Of a DNA stretch of 64,000 nucleotides, positions 39,917-49,150 are shown one piece after another. The translations under genes were made by a program, and so were the position numbers. Below the pieces are notes generated by a model. It made no database searches. It worked only from the letters and a program-made list of their open reading frames with translations, and was not told the origin of the DNA. Numbering within the stretch: position 1 is the stretch's first letter; the number at the start of each line of letters is the position of its first letter. This DNA comes from Streptomyces sp. ADI96-02 (GTDB lineage: Bacteria > Actinomycetota > Actinomycetes > Streptomycetales > Streptomycetaceae). The stretch is taken from positions 5,441,418-5,505,417 of the forward strand of contig NZ_ML123034.1 of NCBI RefSeq assembly GCF_003846185.1, given 5' to 3'.

Positions 39917-40229
39917 TCAGCTCCGAAGGTGAGAACGAGCTGCGGCCGAGGGGCCGCGGGTCCTGCCTCGCCCGGCCGGCGGCGGGGACGCCGGGTCCCG
40001 TGGCCGGTTCGGGGGAGTGGGTGGGCGGAGCCGACGGCCCCGCCCGCGGCCGGCGCGATGAGCCCCACCGGGGAGCCGGTGGGGCCGGCGGCTGCGCCGG
40101 TGACGGTCCCCGGCGCGGGCGCGCGGAGCGCCGGCCGGGTGCTGTGGGGGCGACCCGGGGTGTCCGGGGCGCAGGGGGCGGGCGGCGGGTCGCGCCGCGC
40201 GCGGAGCCGGGCCGGACGACCCGGCCCGC
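39917..40229. other. 313-base gap between gmd and the secreted-protein gene
   Basis: Both neighbours are on the minus strand. The gap is extremely GC-rich and I see no plausible gene. It holds a perfect hairpin (40063-40084) and a second GGGCCGG/CCGGCCC stem close to the gmd stop (about 40210-40228), so it probably contains the gmd terminator and, nearer 39917, the promoter of the secreted-protein operon. Confidence 0.5.
40063..40084 (-). terminator. Hairpin downstream of gmd
   Basis: Arms 40063-40071 and 40076-40084 are a perfect 9-bp stem closed by the tetraloop GGAG. It is 146 bases past the gmd stop on the minus strand and 147 bases before the next gene. Confidence 0.5.
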
Positions 40230-41243
40230 TCATCTGTCCACCCGCACGGCGGCCCCGCTGAGCTGGTCGGTGAGCAGGCGGACGTCCGCGTCCACCATGA
40301 TCCGGGCCAGCTCCCGCGACTTCACCGAGGGCTTCCAGCCGAGCAGTTCCTCGGCCTTGGACGCGTCGCCGATCAGCGCGTCGACCTCGCTGGGGCGCTC
40401 GTACTTGGGGTCGTAGCGCACGTGCTCGCGCCAGTCCAGCCCCGCGTGCTCGAAGGCGAACTCCAGGAACTGCCGCACACTGACGCCCTCGCCCGTGGCC
40501 ACCACGTAGTCGTCCGGGGTGTCGCACTGGAGCATCCGCCACATGGCGTCGACGTACTCCGGCGCGTAGCCCCAGTCCCGCACGGCGTCCAGGTTGCCCA
40601 GGTGCAGCCGGTCCTGGAGCCCGGCCTTGATCCGTGCCACCCCGCGGGTGATCTTCCGGGTCACGAAGGTCTCGCCGCGCCGGGGCGACTCGTGGTTGAA
40701 CAGGATGCCGTTCACGGCGAACATGTCGTACGCCTCGCGGTAGTTGACCGTCGCCCAGTACGCGTACACCTTGGCCACGCTGTACGGGCTGCGCGGGTGG
40801 AACGGGGTCGCCTCGTTCTGCGGCGGCGGGCTCGCGCCGAACATCTCGGAGGACGACGCCTGGTAGATCCGGGTCTGGATGCCGCTCGCCCGGACCGCCT
40901 CCAGCAGCCGGATGGTGCCGAGCCCGGTCACGTCGCCGGTGTACAGCGGGGCGTCGAAGGAGACCCGCACATGCGACTGGGCCCCCAGGTTGTAGACCTC
41001 GTCCGGCCGGATGTCGCGCAGCAGGTTCACCAGCGCCACCCCGTCGGAGAGGTCGGCGTGGTGCAGCACGAACGAGCGCTCCGGCTCCTCCGGGCCCTGG
41101 TAGATGTGGTCGATCCGCTCGGTGTTGAAACTCGACGACCGCCGGATCAGCCCGTGCACCGTGTAACCCTTGTCGAGCAGCAACTCCGCCAGATACGAGC
41201 CGTCCTGGCCGGTCACTCCCGTGATGAGCGCGCTCTTCGCCAC
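40230..41243 (-). CDS. gmd: GDP-mannose 4,6-dehydratase
   Basis: A 337-residue short-chain dehydrogenase-type enzyme. ALITGVTGQDGSYLAELLL is the NAD(P) fold with the family's GVTGQDG; RRSSSFNTERIDHIY, the catalytic SSSEMFG and YSVAKVYAYW (YxxxK), and HESPRRGETFVTRKI are all diagnostic. It converts GDP-mannose to GDP-4-keto-6-deoxymannose. The GTG at 41243 follows GGGGAGGGGG. The GDP-fucose synthase gene is divergent next door, so the pair makes GDP-L-fucose for the polysaccharide. Confidence 0.95.
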   Translation of the reverse strand: MAKSALITGVTGQDGSYLAELLLDKGYTVHGLIRRSSSFNTERIDHIYQGPEEPERSFVLHHADLSDGVALVNLLRDIRPDEVYNLGAQSHVRVSFDAPLYTGDVTGLGTIRLLEAVRASGIQTRIYQASSSEMFGASPPPQNEATPFHPRSPYSVAKVYAYWATVNYREAYDMFAVNGILFNHESPRRGETFVTRKITRGVARIKAGLQDRLHLGNLDAVRDWGYAPEYVDAMWRMLQCDTPDDYVVATGEGVSVRQFLEFAFEHAGLDWREHVRYDPKYERPSEVDALIGDASKAEELLGWKPSVKSRELARIMVDADVRLLTDQLSGAAVRVDR

Positions 41244-41262
41244 GATTCCCCCTCCCCTTGCC

Positions 41263-41281
41263 GTTCGCCGCTGCGGCGAAC
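41263..41281. promoter_or_regulatory. 19-bp palindrome in the gmd/fcl divergent promoter
   Basis: GTTCGCCGCTGCGGCGAAC is perfectly symmetrical around one base. It lies 20 bases upstream of gmd and 80 upstream of fcl, where one repressor or activator dimer could control both. Confidence 0.4.
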
Positions 41282-41360
41282 TGTTCACCGACATATCGGA
41301 ATTGAAGCGTTCTGCGGCAAGACGTCTCCGCAGCCCCCCGCTGCTGGCACAATCCGTGCC

Positions 41361-42344
41361 ATGACGACCGAACTCCCCGTCCCGTCCGAGGAATCCGCCC
41401 GCTCCCTACTCCCTCCCGGCTCTCGCATATTCGTCGCGGGACACCGCGGTCTCGTCGGCTCGGCGGTGGCCCGACGCCTCGCCGACGACGGCCACGAGGT
41501 GCTGACCCGGGGCCGCGACCGGCTCGACCTGCGCGACGCCGCGCGGACCGAGACGTTTCTGCGGGAGGCGCGCCCGGACGCGGTGGTGCTGGCCGCCGCC
41601 AAGGTCGGCGGGATCATGGCCAACAGCACGTACCCGGTGCAGTTCCTGGAGGACAACCTGCGCATCCAGCTGAGCGTGATCGCGGCGGCGCACGCTGCCG
41701 GGACCCGCCGGCTGCTGTTCCTCGGCTCGTCGTGCATCTACCCCCGCCTCGCCGCGCAGCCGATCCGCGAGGAGTCGCTGCTCACCGGCGAGCTGGAGCC
41801 CACCAACGAGGCGTACGCCCTCGCCAAGATCGCCGGAATCGTCCAGATCCAGTCCTACCGGCGGCAGTACGGCCGCTCCTACATCAGCGCCATGCCCACC
41901 AATCTCTACGGGCCCGGCGACAACTTCGACCTGGAGACCTCGCACGTCCTGCCCGCGCTGATCCGCCGCTTCCACGAGGCGCAGCGCGACGCCGTGCCCG
42001 AAGTCACCCTCTGGGGCTCCGGAAGCCCCCGCCGCGAGTTCCTCCACGTGGACGACCTCGCCGCCGCCTGCGTACGCCTGCTGGAGGTCTACGACGGCGA
42101 CGAACCCATCAACATCGGCTGCGGCGAGGACCTGACCATCCGCGAACTCGCCGAGACGGTCGCCGAGGTCACCGGCTACCGGGGCCGCGTCGGCTGGGAC
42201 GCCTCGAAGCCCGACGGCACCCCCCGCAAGCTGCTCGACGTGACCCGGCTGACCTCCCTCGGCTTCGCGCCGCGGATCCCGCTGCGCGAGGGCATCGCCC
42301 GTACCTACGCCTGGTGGCTCGGCCAACTGCCGCCTTCCGTCTGA
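41361..42344 (+). CDS. fcl: GDP-L-fucose synthase
   Basis: A 327-residue epimerase/reductase. IFVAGHRGLVGSAVARRL is the family's unusual GHRGLVG nucleotide fold; AAAKVGGIMANSTYPVQFLE, LGSSCIYPRLAAQPI, NEAYALAKIAG (YxxxK) and PTNLYGPGDNFDLETSHVLP in adjoining stretches are diagnostic. It makes GDP-L-fucose from the Gmd product. The ATG at 41361 has no evident ribosome site and may be leaderless. Length is normal for the family. Confidence 0.94.
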   Translation: MTTELPVPSEESARSLLPPGSRIFVAGHRGLVGSAVARRLADDGHEVLTRGRDRLDLRDAARTETFLREARPDAVVLAAAKVGGIMANSTYPVQFLEDNLRIQLSVIAAAHAAGTRRLLFLGSSCIYPRLAAQPIREESLLTGELEPTNEAYALAKIAGIVQIQSYRRQYGRSYISAMPTNLYGPGDNFDLETSHVLPALIRRFHEAQRDAVPEVTLWGSGSPRREFLHVDDLAAACVRLLEVYDGDEPINIGCGEDLTIRELAETVAEVTGYRGRVGWDASKPDGTPRKLLDVTRLTSLGFAPRIPLREGIARTYAWWLGQLPPSV

Positions 42345-42403
42345 CCGTTCGGCAGCCGCCGTTCGGCGTTCCGGGGCTCCTCGCATCCGCACGCCCGCCG
42401 CCC

Positions 42404-43954
42404 TCAGTACGCCCCGCGACCGTCGGTGACGGCGCGCACCGTACGGGCGAGGAGCCCCATGTCCGTGGCCACCGACCAGTTGTCGACGTACCAGAGGTCC
42501 AGCGAGACGGTCTCCTGCCAGGACAGCTCGGAGCGCCCGCTGACCTGCCACAGCCCCGTCAGCCCCGGCTTCACCGCGAGCCTGCGGTGCTCCCGCTCGT
42601 CGTACCGGGACGCCTCCTCCGGCAGCGGCGGGCGCGGCCCCACCAGCGACATGTGCCCCAGCAGTACGTTCACCAGCTGGGGAAGCTCGTCGATCGACGT
42701 GCGGCGCAGCGTCCGGCCGACCCGCGTCACACGCGGATCGCGGCGCATCTTGAACAGCGGTCCGTCGACCTCGTTGGCCGCGGCGAGCTGCGCCTTGCGC
42801 GCTTCGGCGTCCGCCACCATCGTGCGGAACTTCCACATGGTGAAGGGCCGGTTGTGCTGCCCGTGCCGGACCTGGCGGTGGAAGACCGGCCCGCGCGACG
42901 ACATCCGCACGCTGAGCGCCACCGCCAGTAGCAGCGGTGCCAGCAGCAGGAGTCCGACCAGAGCGCAGGTGCGGTCCAGCACCGCCTTCGCCGCGGCCTG
43001 AGGCCCCCCGCGCAGCGGTGGCGTGATGTGCAGCAGGGTCAGCCCGGCCGCGGCGACCGGCCGGACCCGGGCCGCTGCCACCTCCGACAGCTCGGAGAGT
43101 ACGCACAGGGCGACCCCGCCGTCGTGCAGCCCCCAGCCGAGCCGCCGCAGCCGGTCTCCGGTCAACCGGGGCCCCGGGGCCACGAGTACGAGATCGGCCT
43201 CGTGGGCGTAGGCCCCGCCCAGCACCGTGGTCACGTCGTCGTCGGCCGGGAAGGAGCCGAGGCGCCCCGGCACGGGGACGTCCGCGCGCACCCGCCCCGC
43301 AGACCCCACCGGTATCGCCGCCACCAGCTGATAGCCGTGGTCGGTACGGGAGTTGAGCAGCTCCGCCGCCCGGTCCACGCCTCCGGCCTCGCCCACCAGC
43401 AGCACTCGGCGCACCGCCCCGCCGCGACGCGTCCCGCGCGGCCGGCGCCGCAGCCCCTGCGCCGCCGTGGCGACGAGCAGCCCCGGCGCCACCGCCACGA
43501 CCGCGGTCGCCGGATCGATCGGGGCCCCGGTCGCGGTGTGCAGCACGGCCAGCACCCCGACGAGCACCAGCCAGTCGCCGACGCCGCCCAGCGGCTCCGC
43601 CGGCTCGTCGGGCAGCCGTGCGGCGTACCGCCCGCGAGCGGCGCGCAGGGCGGCCCACAGCAGCCCGGCCACGGCGGCGGCGGTCTCCGGCCGCGGCTGG
43701 TCGCCGGCCCGCAGCAGCAGCCAGGCCGGCAGTGCGAGCCCCAGCAGCTCGGTCAGGGCCGCCAACGGTGGGCGGTGGCCCCGCCGGCCGCGGACGGGCG
43801 CCCGCTCGGACGGGTCGCGCGGCGCGGTCGGGGCCCGCCACAGCTGCTCCAGCGCCGCCGCGCGGTTCCGGGACGCGGCGGTGCGGGGGCGCGGCGCGCC
43901 CCGGAGCCCCACCGGCCCGGATATGCCGGTTTCCGGTATTTCGACATGCCCCAT
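42404..43954 (-). CDS. Initiating sugar-phosphate transferase (undecaprenyl-phosphate glycosylphosphotransferase)
   Basis: A 516-residue WbaP/CpsE-like protein. There are four or so spans in the N-terminal third, a central nucleotide-fold-like region (VRRVLLVGEAGGVDRAAELL), one more span (TCALVGLLLLAPLLLAVALS), and a C-terminal bacterial sugar transferase domain (HNRPFTMWKFRTMVADAE, RVGRTLRRTSIDELPQLVNV, MSLVGPRPPLPEE, KPGLTGLWQVSGRSE). It would start repeat-unit synthesis on undecaprenyl phosphate. Start ATG at 43954 follows GGGGGG. Upstream lies a 10-bp inverted repeat that may be regulatory. Confidence 0.9.
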   Translation of the reverse strand: MGHVEIPETGISGPVGLRGAPRPRTAASRNRAAALEQLWRAPTAPRDPSERAPVRGRRGHRPPLAALTELLGLALPAWLLLRAGDQPRPETAAAVAGLLWAALRAARGRYAARLPDEPAEPLGGVGDWLVLVGVLAVLHTATGAPIDPATAVVAVAPGLLVATAAQGLRRRPRGTRRGGAVRRVLLVGEAGGVDRAAELLNSRTDHGYQLVAAIPVGSAGRVRADVPVPGRLGSFPADDDVTTVLGGAYAHEADLVLVAPGPRLTGDRLRRLGWGLHDGGVALCVLSELSEVAAARVRPVAAAGLTLLHITPPLRGGPQAAAKAVLDRTCALVGLLLLAPLLLAVALSVRMSSRGPVFHRQVRHGQHNRPFTMWKFRTMVADAEARKAQLAAANEVDGPLFKMRRDPRVTRVGRTLRRTSIDELPQLVNVLLGHMSLVGPRPPLPEEASRYDEREHRRLAVKPGLTGLWQVSGRSELSWQETVSLDLWYVDNWSVATDMGLLARTVRAVTDGRGAY

Positions 43955-43991
43955 GAACCCCCCAGTCACAGTCGCACCCCCACAAACGCGA

Positions 43992-44024
43992 CGCATCCGT
44001 CGATCCCATGGACTGACGGATGCG
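43992..44024. promoter_or_regulatory. Inverted repeat upstream of the initiating transferase gene
   Basis: CGCATCCGTC (43992-44001) and GACGGATGCG (44015-44024) are perfect 10-bp arms with a 13-base spacer, 38-70 bases before the start codon on the minus strand. It could be an operator or leader hairpin of the polysaccharide genes. The rest of the 274-base gap shows no gene. Confidence 0.4.
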
Positions 44025-44228
44025 CCCTCGCTCGGTGCACGATATCCACACACGTGCCATTTCGCTGGAGTTCCCGTGAAGTTCAGACGCCTCGTTCCGG
44101 ACCTCCCCGATTCCCCGAATCCCTTCGACTCGGCTGTCACTCAAGGAAAGTGACGGTGCGTCGGCTCGGTAAGCGCTTGCGGCGACGACCCGCGCGGGGC
44201 CGCTCCCGCAACCGCTCCCGCCGCTGGA

Positions 44229-46721
44229 TCAGCCGAACGCGGCCGGCGGGAACGCCTGTTCGGTCCAGATGGTCTTGCCGGTCGGGGTGTACCGCGTGCC
44301 CCACCGCTGGACGAGCTGGGCCACGATGAACAGCCCGCGCCCGCCCTCGTCGTCGTCCTTGCTGAGCCGCAGGTGCGGCGAGGTGTGGCTGCCGTCCGCG
44401 AGTTCGCACAGGAGCGTCCGGTCGCGGATGAGGCGCAGGCGCAGCGGTCCGCCCGCGTGCCGCACCGCGTTGGTGACCAGCTCGCTGACGACGAGTTCGG
44501 TCGAGAACGACAGCTCCTCCAGTCCCCACGCCTCCAGTTGGCCGGTGGCCAGCTCGCGGGCGCGGCCGACGGCCAGCGGCTCGGCGGTCAACTCCCAGTC
44601 GGCCACCTGCCGGTCGCTCAGTTCGCGGGTGCGCACCAGCAGGAGCGCGGTGTCGTCGGCGGTCGTCCCGTCCGGCGCCAGCTCGGAGATCGCCCGGTCG
44701 CACAGCTCCTCCAGCGAGGCCTGGCGGTCGCCGAGGACGCGGCCCAGGGTGTCGAGGCCGAGGCCGATGTCGTGGTCGCGGGCTTCGACCAGGCCGTCGG
44801 TGAACAGGGCCAGCAGGCTCCCCGCCGGCAGCTCGATCTCCGCCGACTCGAAGGGGAGCCCGCCCAGGCCGAGCGGCGGTCCCGCGGGCAGGTCCGGGAA
44901 CGACACCCGGCCGTCCGGGTCGACGACCGCCGGCGGGAGGTGCCCGGCGCGGGCCATCACGCACTGGCGCGAGACCGGATCGTAGACCGCGTAGAGGCAG
45001 GTCGCCCCGGTGGTCACCTCGTCGTACGTGTCCTGGGACGAGCCGTGGACGTCCGACTGCTGGCTCACCGGCTGGCCCACCAGGTCGTCGAGGCGGGTCA
45101 GCAGCTCGTCGGGAGCCATGTCGAGCTGGGCGAAAGCGCGTACGCTCGCGCGCAGCCGGCCCATCGTCGCGGCGGCCCGCAGCCCGTGTCCGACGACGTC
45201 CCCGACCACCAGCCCGACCCGCGTCCCGGACAGCGGGATCACGTCGAACCAGTCTCCGCCGACCCCCGTCGCGGCGTCCGTCGGCAGGTAGCGGTAGGCG
45301 ATGTCGACGGCGGACAGCGGCGGCACGTGGTGCGGAAGCAACTGGCGCTGGAGGACGAGCGAGGCGGTGCGTTCGCGGGTGAACCGGCGGGCGTTGTCGA
45401 TGGACACCGCGGCCCGGGCCGCCAGCTCGTCGGCCAGCGCCACCTCGCCGTTGTCGAAGGTGGTGGCGAGGCCGAAACCGTCGCCGCGCACGAAGGTGAC
45501 GAGCCCCAGGACGCTGCCACCGGCGCGCAGGGGGACCACCAGCGCGCTGTCGTCGAGCACCAGCCCGCCGGAGGCCAGGCTGCGGTTCTGCGGCGAACCG
45601 GGCGGGTAGGCGACCGGCGGATAGCGGTGCCGCGGATCGTCGGGGTCCTCCGGGTCGCCCGCCTGCGTCCCGCCGGCCGCCCGCGCGAGATCCGGATCGG
45701 GCGCCCCGGCCCGCGCGGGCCGCTCGGCGACCCGCAGGAGAACGGTGCCCGCCGCGTCGGCGGCGGTCGGCGCCTCGCCCGTCACCGTGGCCCGCGTGAC
45801 GTCGACCCGTACGGCGGCGGCGAACCCCGGCACGGTCACCTCGGCGATCTCCTGCGCGGTGGTGACCACGTCCAGCGCCGTGCCGATGCTGCGGCCCGCC
45901 TCGACCAGCAGGGCCAGCCGCTGCTGGGCGCGGTGGCGGTCGGAGATGTCGAAGGAGTCCTCGCACACTCCGAGCGCGTGCCCGTGGGCGTCCTGGAGCC
46001 GGTAGTAGGAGCAGGACCACAGGTGGTCCTGCTCCGGATCGGTGGGCGGACGGTCCAGGAAGTGCAGGTCGAGGATGGGTTCGCCGGTGGCGAGGACGTG
46101 GCGCATGACGCTGTCGAGCGTCTGCGGGTATCCGGTGGTGACGAAGCGCCCCCGGGGATACAGCTCCCCCGGCCGCCGGCCGCGGTACTCCTCGAACGGC
46201 CGCCCGATCTCCCGTTCGTAGGCCGTGTTGCTCCAGGTCAGACGGAGGTCGGTGTCGTAGATGGCCAGCCCGACCGGCGACTGCGTGGCCAGGCCCTGGA
46301 GCAGGGCGAGCCGCGACTCCCACTGACGCAGCGTGTCCAGTTCGGCCACCACCAGCACCCGGTCCGGTGCGCCCGCCGGGGTGCCGCCGGGCCCGTCCGG
46401 CAGCGTGCACATCGCCGTTCCGACCAGCAGCTCGCTGCCGTCCGGGCGGCGCGCCAGCCGGATGTCGTGACCCGCGATGGTGGGCCCGGCCGCGGAGGGG
46501 CCGGTCTCCGTCCGGGAGCGGGGCCCGCCGCCCGGCGTTGCCGACAGGAACGCGCCCACCGGCCGGCCGACGGCCTCGTGCGCACCGCAGCCGAACAGCT
46601 CCGCGGCGGCCGGGCTCCACCCGATGACGGTGCCGGCGGCGTCGAGCACCACCGTGGCGGCCCTGGTGATGTCCAGGGGGCCGCGGAAGTCGGCGTTCTC
46701 CGCCGTGTTCGCTGCGCTCAC
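44229..46721 (-). CDS. PAS-GAF-SpoIIE phosphatase with C-terminal RsbW-like ATPase
   Basis: An approximately 830-residue cytoplasmic signalling protein. PAS regions cover about residues 15-110 (VVLDAAGTVIGWSPAAAELF) and 130-250 (GLAIYDTDLRLTWSNTAYER); a GAF-like region follows to about 430; a SpoIIE/PP2C domain is next (GVGGDWFDVIPLSGTRVGLV, VGDVVGHGLRAAATMGRLR, LLALFTDGLVEARD); a HATPase_c_2 domain ends it (ELVVSELVTNAVRHAGG, GRGLFIVAQLV). Such proteins control anti-sigma antagonist phosphorylation and carry their own kinase domain. The GTG at 46721 is chosen; the frame is open upstream to 46817, and no strong ribosome site decides. Confidence 0.85.
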   Translation of the reverse strand: MSAANTAENADFRGPLDITRAATVVLDAAGTVIGWSPAAAELFGCGAHEAVGRPVGAFLSATPGGGPRSRTETGPSAAGPTIAGHDIRLARRPDGSELLVGTAMCTLPDGPGGTPAGAPDRVLVVAELDTLRQWESRLALLQGLATQSPVGLAIYDTDLRLTWSNTAYEREIGRPFEEYRGRRPGELYPRGRFVTTGYPQTLDSVMRHVLATGEPILDLHFLDRPPTDPEQDHLWSCSYYRLQDAHGHALGVCEDSFDISDRHRAQQRLALLVEAGRSIGTALDVVTTAQEIAEVTVPGFAAAVRVDVTRATVTGEAPTAADAAGTVLLRVAERPARAGAPDPDLARAAGGTQAGDPEDPDDPRHRYPPVAYPPGSPQNRSLASGGLVLDDSALVVPLRAGGSVLGLVTFVRGDGFGLATTFDNGEVALADELAARAAVSIDNARRFTRERTASLVLQRQLLPHHVPPLSAVDIAYRYLPTDAATGVGGDWFDVIPLSGTRVGLVVGDVVGHGLRAAATMGRLRASVRAFAQLDMAPDELLTRLDDLVGQPVSQQSDVHGSSQDTYDEVTTGATCLYAVYDPVSRQCVMARAGHLPPAVVDPDGRVSFPDLPAGPPLGLGGLPFESAEIELPAGSLLALFTDGLVEARDHDIGLGLDTLGRVLGDRQASLEELCDRAISELAPDGTTADDTALLLVRTRELSDRQVADWELTAEPLAVGRARELATGQLEAWGLEELSFSTELVVSELVTNAVRHAGGPLRLRLIRDRTLLCELADGSHTSPHLRLSKDDDEGGRGLFIVAQLVQRWGTRYTPTGKTIWTEQAFPPAAFG

Positions 46722-46836
46722 CGCGCCACACCGGCCTGGTTCATTACTCTCAGAATCCGCCCTGCCCGGGAGCGGCACAACCGCGGTGGTCCACTCCGGG
46801 CCCGGCGGCGGCGCCACCGCCGTCGGCCGAGGGCGG

Positions 46837-47466
46837 TCAGCGCACGCCGTCGGGGCGGAACTGCACGCTGATCCGGGGCCCCACCGCGCGCGCGGTCTTG
46901 AGGATCGCGTGCTCCCAGGTGCGCTGGCAGCTGCCGCCCATGACGATCAGGTCGCCGTGCCCCAGCGGCCTGCGGACGGCTGCGGGCCCGGCGATACGCG
47001 GCCTCAGCGCCAGATGGCGCGGCGCTCCGAGCGAGAGGATCGCCACCATGGTGTCGTGCGTGCTGCCGCGGCCGATCGTGTCGCCGTGCCAGGCGACCCC
47101 GTCGCGCCCGTCGCGGTAGTGGCACAGCCCGGCCGTGGTGAACGGTCCGCCCAGCTCGGGCCCGTAGTGCGCGCTGAGCGCCGCGCGGGCGGCGTCCAGG
47201 GCCGGATGCGGCAGGGCGTCGTCCCGGCCGTAGAAGGCCAGCAGCCTCGGCACCGGGACCACCCGTTCGTACATCATCCGCTCCTCGGCCCGCCACGGGA
47301 CGTCGCGCGCCAGCGTCTCGAACAGCGCGTCCGCCCCGCCGAGCCACTGCGGGAGTACGTCGATCCAGGCGCCGTGGCCCAGGTGCGTGCGCCGCAGGCC
47401 GTCGAGCGGGCCCACGCGGACCTCGGTCTCCTGGTCGAAAAGAGAGGGTTGCAGGTGTGCGGCCAT
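46837..47466 (-). CDS. alkB: AlkB-like 2-oxoglutarate/Fe(II) dioxygenase
   Basis: A 209-residue AlkB-family protein. HYRDGRDGVAWHGDTIG carries the HxD iron ligands, WEHAILKTARAVGPRISVQF the distal His and the 2-oxoglutarate-binding Arg-x5-Arg pattern (RISVQFR). Oxidative demethylation of alkylated DNA or RNA bases is the family role. It lacks any N-terminal Ada-type domain. A 14-bp perfect hairpin lies 12 bases upstream of the ATG. The gene is alone, between the sensor gene and the betaine-type operon. Confidence 0.88.
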   Translation of the reverse strand: MAAHLQPSLFDQETEVRVGPLDGLRRTHLGHGAWIDVLPQWLGGADALFETLARDVPWRAEERMMYERVVPVPRLLAFYGRDDALPHPALDAARAALSAHYGPELGGPFTTAGLCHYRDGRDGVAWHGDTIGRGSTHDTMVAILSLGAPRHLALRPRIAGPAAVRRPLGHGDLIVMGGSCQRTWEHAILKTARAVGPRISVQFRPDGVR

Positions 47467-47477
47467 ACGCCGAGCCT

Positions 47478-47509
47478 AACGCCATTCGCACGTGTGTGCG
47501 AATGGCGTT
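47478..47509 (-). terminator. 14-bp perfect hairpin between the GMC gene and alkB
   Basis: Arms 47478-47491 and 47496-47509 (AACGCCATTCGCAC and its complement) with a four-base loop lie 24 bases past the GMC oxidoreductase stop and just before alkB. A terminator for the upstream operon is most likely; an alkB operator is an alternative. Confidence 0.6.
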
Positions 47510-47532
47510 CGACGGAGTCGTGGAGCCCGGTC

Positions 47533-49092
47533 TCACGCCTCCTTGATCATGTCGGCGCACTTCTCGCCGATCATCATCGTGGTGATGCACGGGTTGACCG
47601 TCGGCAGGAACGGCATGACGGAGGCGTCCGCGACCCGCAGCCCGGCGACCCCCTTGACCCGCAACCGCGGGTCCAGCGGCGAGTCCGGGTCCCCCTCCGG
47701 GCCCATGCGCACCGTGCCCGCCGGGTGGTAGACGGTGTTGTGCGTCTCACGGATGTACTCCAGCAGCTCCCCGTCCGTCCGGGCGTGCGGACCGGGGGCG
47801 AGCTCCGCGCCCGCCCACGCGGCCATCTGCGGCTGCGCGACGATCTCCCGCGCCAGCCGCAGCCCGTGCGTCATCACCCGTACGTCGTGCTCGTCGGTGA
47901 AGTAGCGCGGGTCCACCCGGGGCTTGTCCCGGAAGTCGCGGGTGCGCAGCCGGACCGTTCCCCTGGACCGGGCCCGGGTGACGTTCGGGGTCAGGCAGAA
48001 CGCGTTCTCCGACGTCGGGTAGCCGCGCCGGTAGGTGTTGAGGTCGAAGGGCACGGACCCGTAGTGGAACATCAGGTCCGGCCGGTCGAGTCCCGGCTCG
48101 GTGTCGGCGAAGACGCCGATCTCCCACCACTGGGTCGACGAGGTGACCATGGGCCGCTTCGCCTCCCACATGATCACGCCCTCGGGGTGGTCCTGGAGGT
48201 GCGAGCCGACGCCCGGCGAGTCCACCCGCACGTCCACCCCGGACTCCCGCAGATGCGCGGCCGGGCCGATGCCCGAGAGCATCAGCAGCTTCGGCGAGTC
48301 GATCGCACCGCAGGCCACGATCACCTCCCGCCGGGCGCGGACCGCACCGCTGTGGACGGTGTCCGGCTCCAGGTACTCGACGCCGGAGCACCGACCGCCG
48401 TCGAACAGCAGCCGCTTCGCCTGGAGCCCCGTACGCACCTCCAGGTTCGGGCGCGAGCCGAGGACCGGGTGGAGGTAGGAGACCGAGGCCGACGACCGGG
48501 TGCCGTCCTCGCGGGCGTTGATCTGGAACCAGTGCGCGCCCCGCACCACGGTCGCGCCCGTGTTGAACGGCGTGGTCGGGATGCCCGAGGCCGCGCACGC
48601 CGAGAGCAGCGCCGTACCGCACGGGTCGTTCGGCGGCACCGTGCGGATGGTGACGGGGCCGGAGCGGCCGTGGTGGTCGCCGGGCGCGTCGTTCGTCTCC
48701 AGCCGCCGGTAGAGCGGGAAGCAGTCCGCCGCGCTCCACCCGGTGCAGCCCAGGGCGCCCCACTCGTCGAGGTCCTCGGCCGGGGCCCAGAAGGCGATGC
48801 ACGAGTTGTGCGAGGAGCAGCCGCCGAGCACCTTGGCGCGGGCGTGCCGCAGGTAGCTGTTGCCGTTCTCCTGCGGCTCGACGGGATAGTCCCAGTCGTA
48901 ACCGGACTCCAGCAGCTCCATCCACCTCTCCAGGCGCAGGACGCTGTCGTCGCCGACGTCCGACGGGCCGGCCTCCAGGACGCAGACGGTGACGGACGGG
49001 TCCTCGGTCAGCCGTGCGGCGACGACGGACCCCGCCGTGCCGCCGCCCACCACGACGTAGTCGAACGCGGCACCAGGGCTCTCTTCGGACAT
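47533..49092 (-). CDS. GMC-family oxidoreductase, probable choline dehydrogenase/oxidase
   Basis: A 519-residue FAD enzyme of the glucose-methanol-choline family. DYVVVGGGTAGSVVAARL is the FAD fold; KVLGGCSSHNSCIAFW and EVIVACGAIDSPKLLMLSGI then GPA are the two GMC signatures; NTVYHPAGTVRMG and NPCITTMMIGEKCAD hold the active-site His and Asn. With the aldehyde dehydrogenase of the same operon it could oxidise choline to glycine betaine. It starts at ATG 49092, 58 bases after the permease stop. Substrate inferred from context. Confidence 0.85.
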   Translation of the reverse strand: MSEESPGAAFDYVVVGGGTAGSVVAARLTEDPSVTVCVLEAGPSDVGDDSVLRLERWMELLESGYDWDYPVEPQENGNSYLRHARAKVLGGCSSHNSCIAFWAPAEDLDEWGALGCTGWSAADCFPLYRRLETNDAPGDHHGRSGPVTIRTVPPNDPCGTALLSACAASGIPTTPFNTGATVVRGAHWFQINAREDGTRSSASVSYLHPVLGSRPNLEVRTGLQAKRLLFDGGRCSGVEYLEPDTVHSGAVRARREVIVACGAIDSPKLLMLSGIGPAAHLRESGVDVRVDSPGVGSHLQDHPEGVIMWEAKRPMVTSSTQWWEIGVFADTEPGLDRPDLMFHYGSVPFDLNTYRRGYPTSENAFCLTPNVTRARSRGTVRLRTRDFRDKPRVDPRYFTDEHDVRVMTHGLRLAREIVAQPQMAAWAGAELAPGPHARTDGELLEYIRETHNTVYHPAGTVRMGPEGDPDSPLDPRLRVKGVAGLRVADASVMPFLPTVNPCITTMMIGEKCADMIKEA

Positions 49093-49150
49093 CGCTACTC
49101 CAGACTCGGCGGGCGCCCCGCGCGCGCGTGTGCTCACCGGGCGCGGATTC

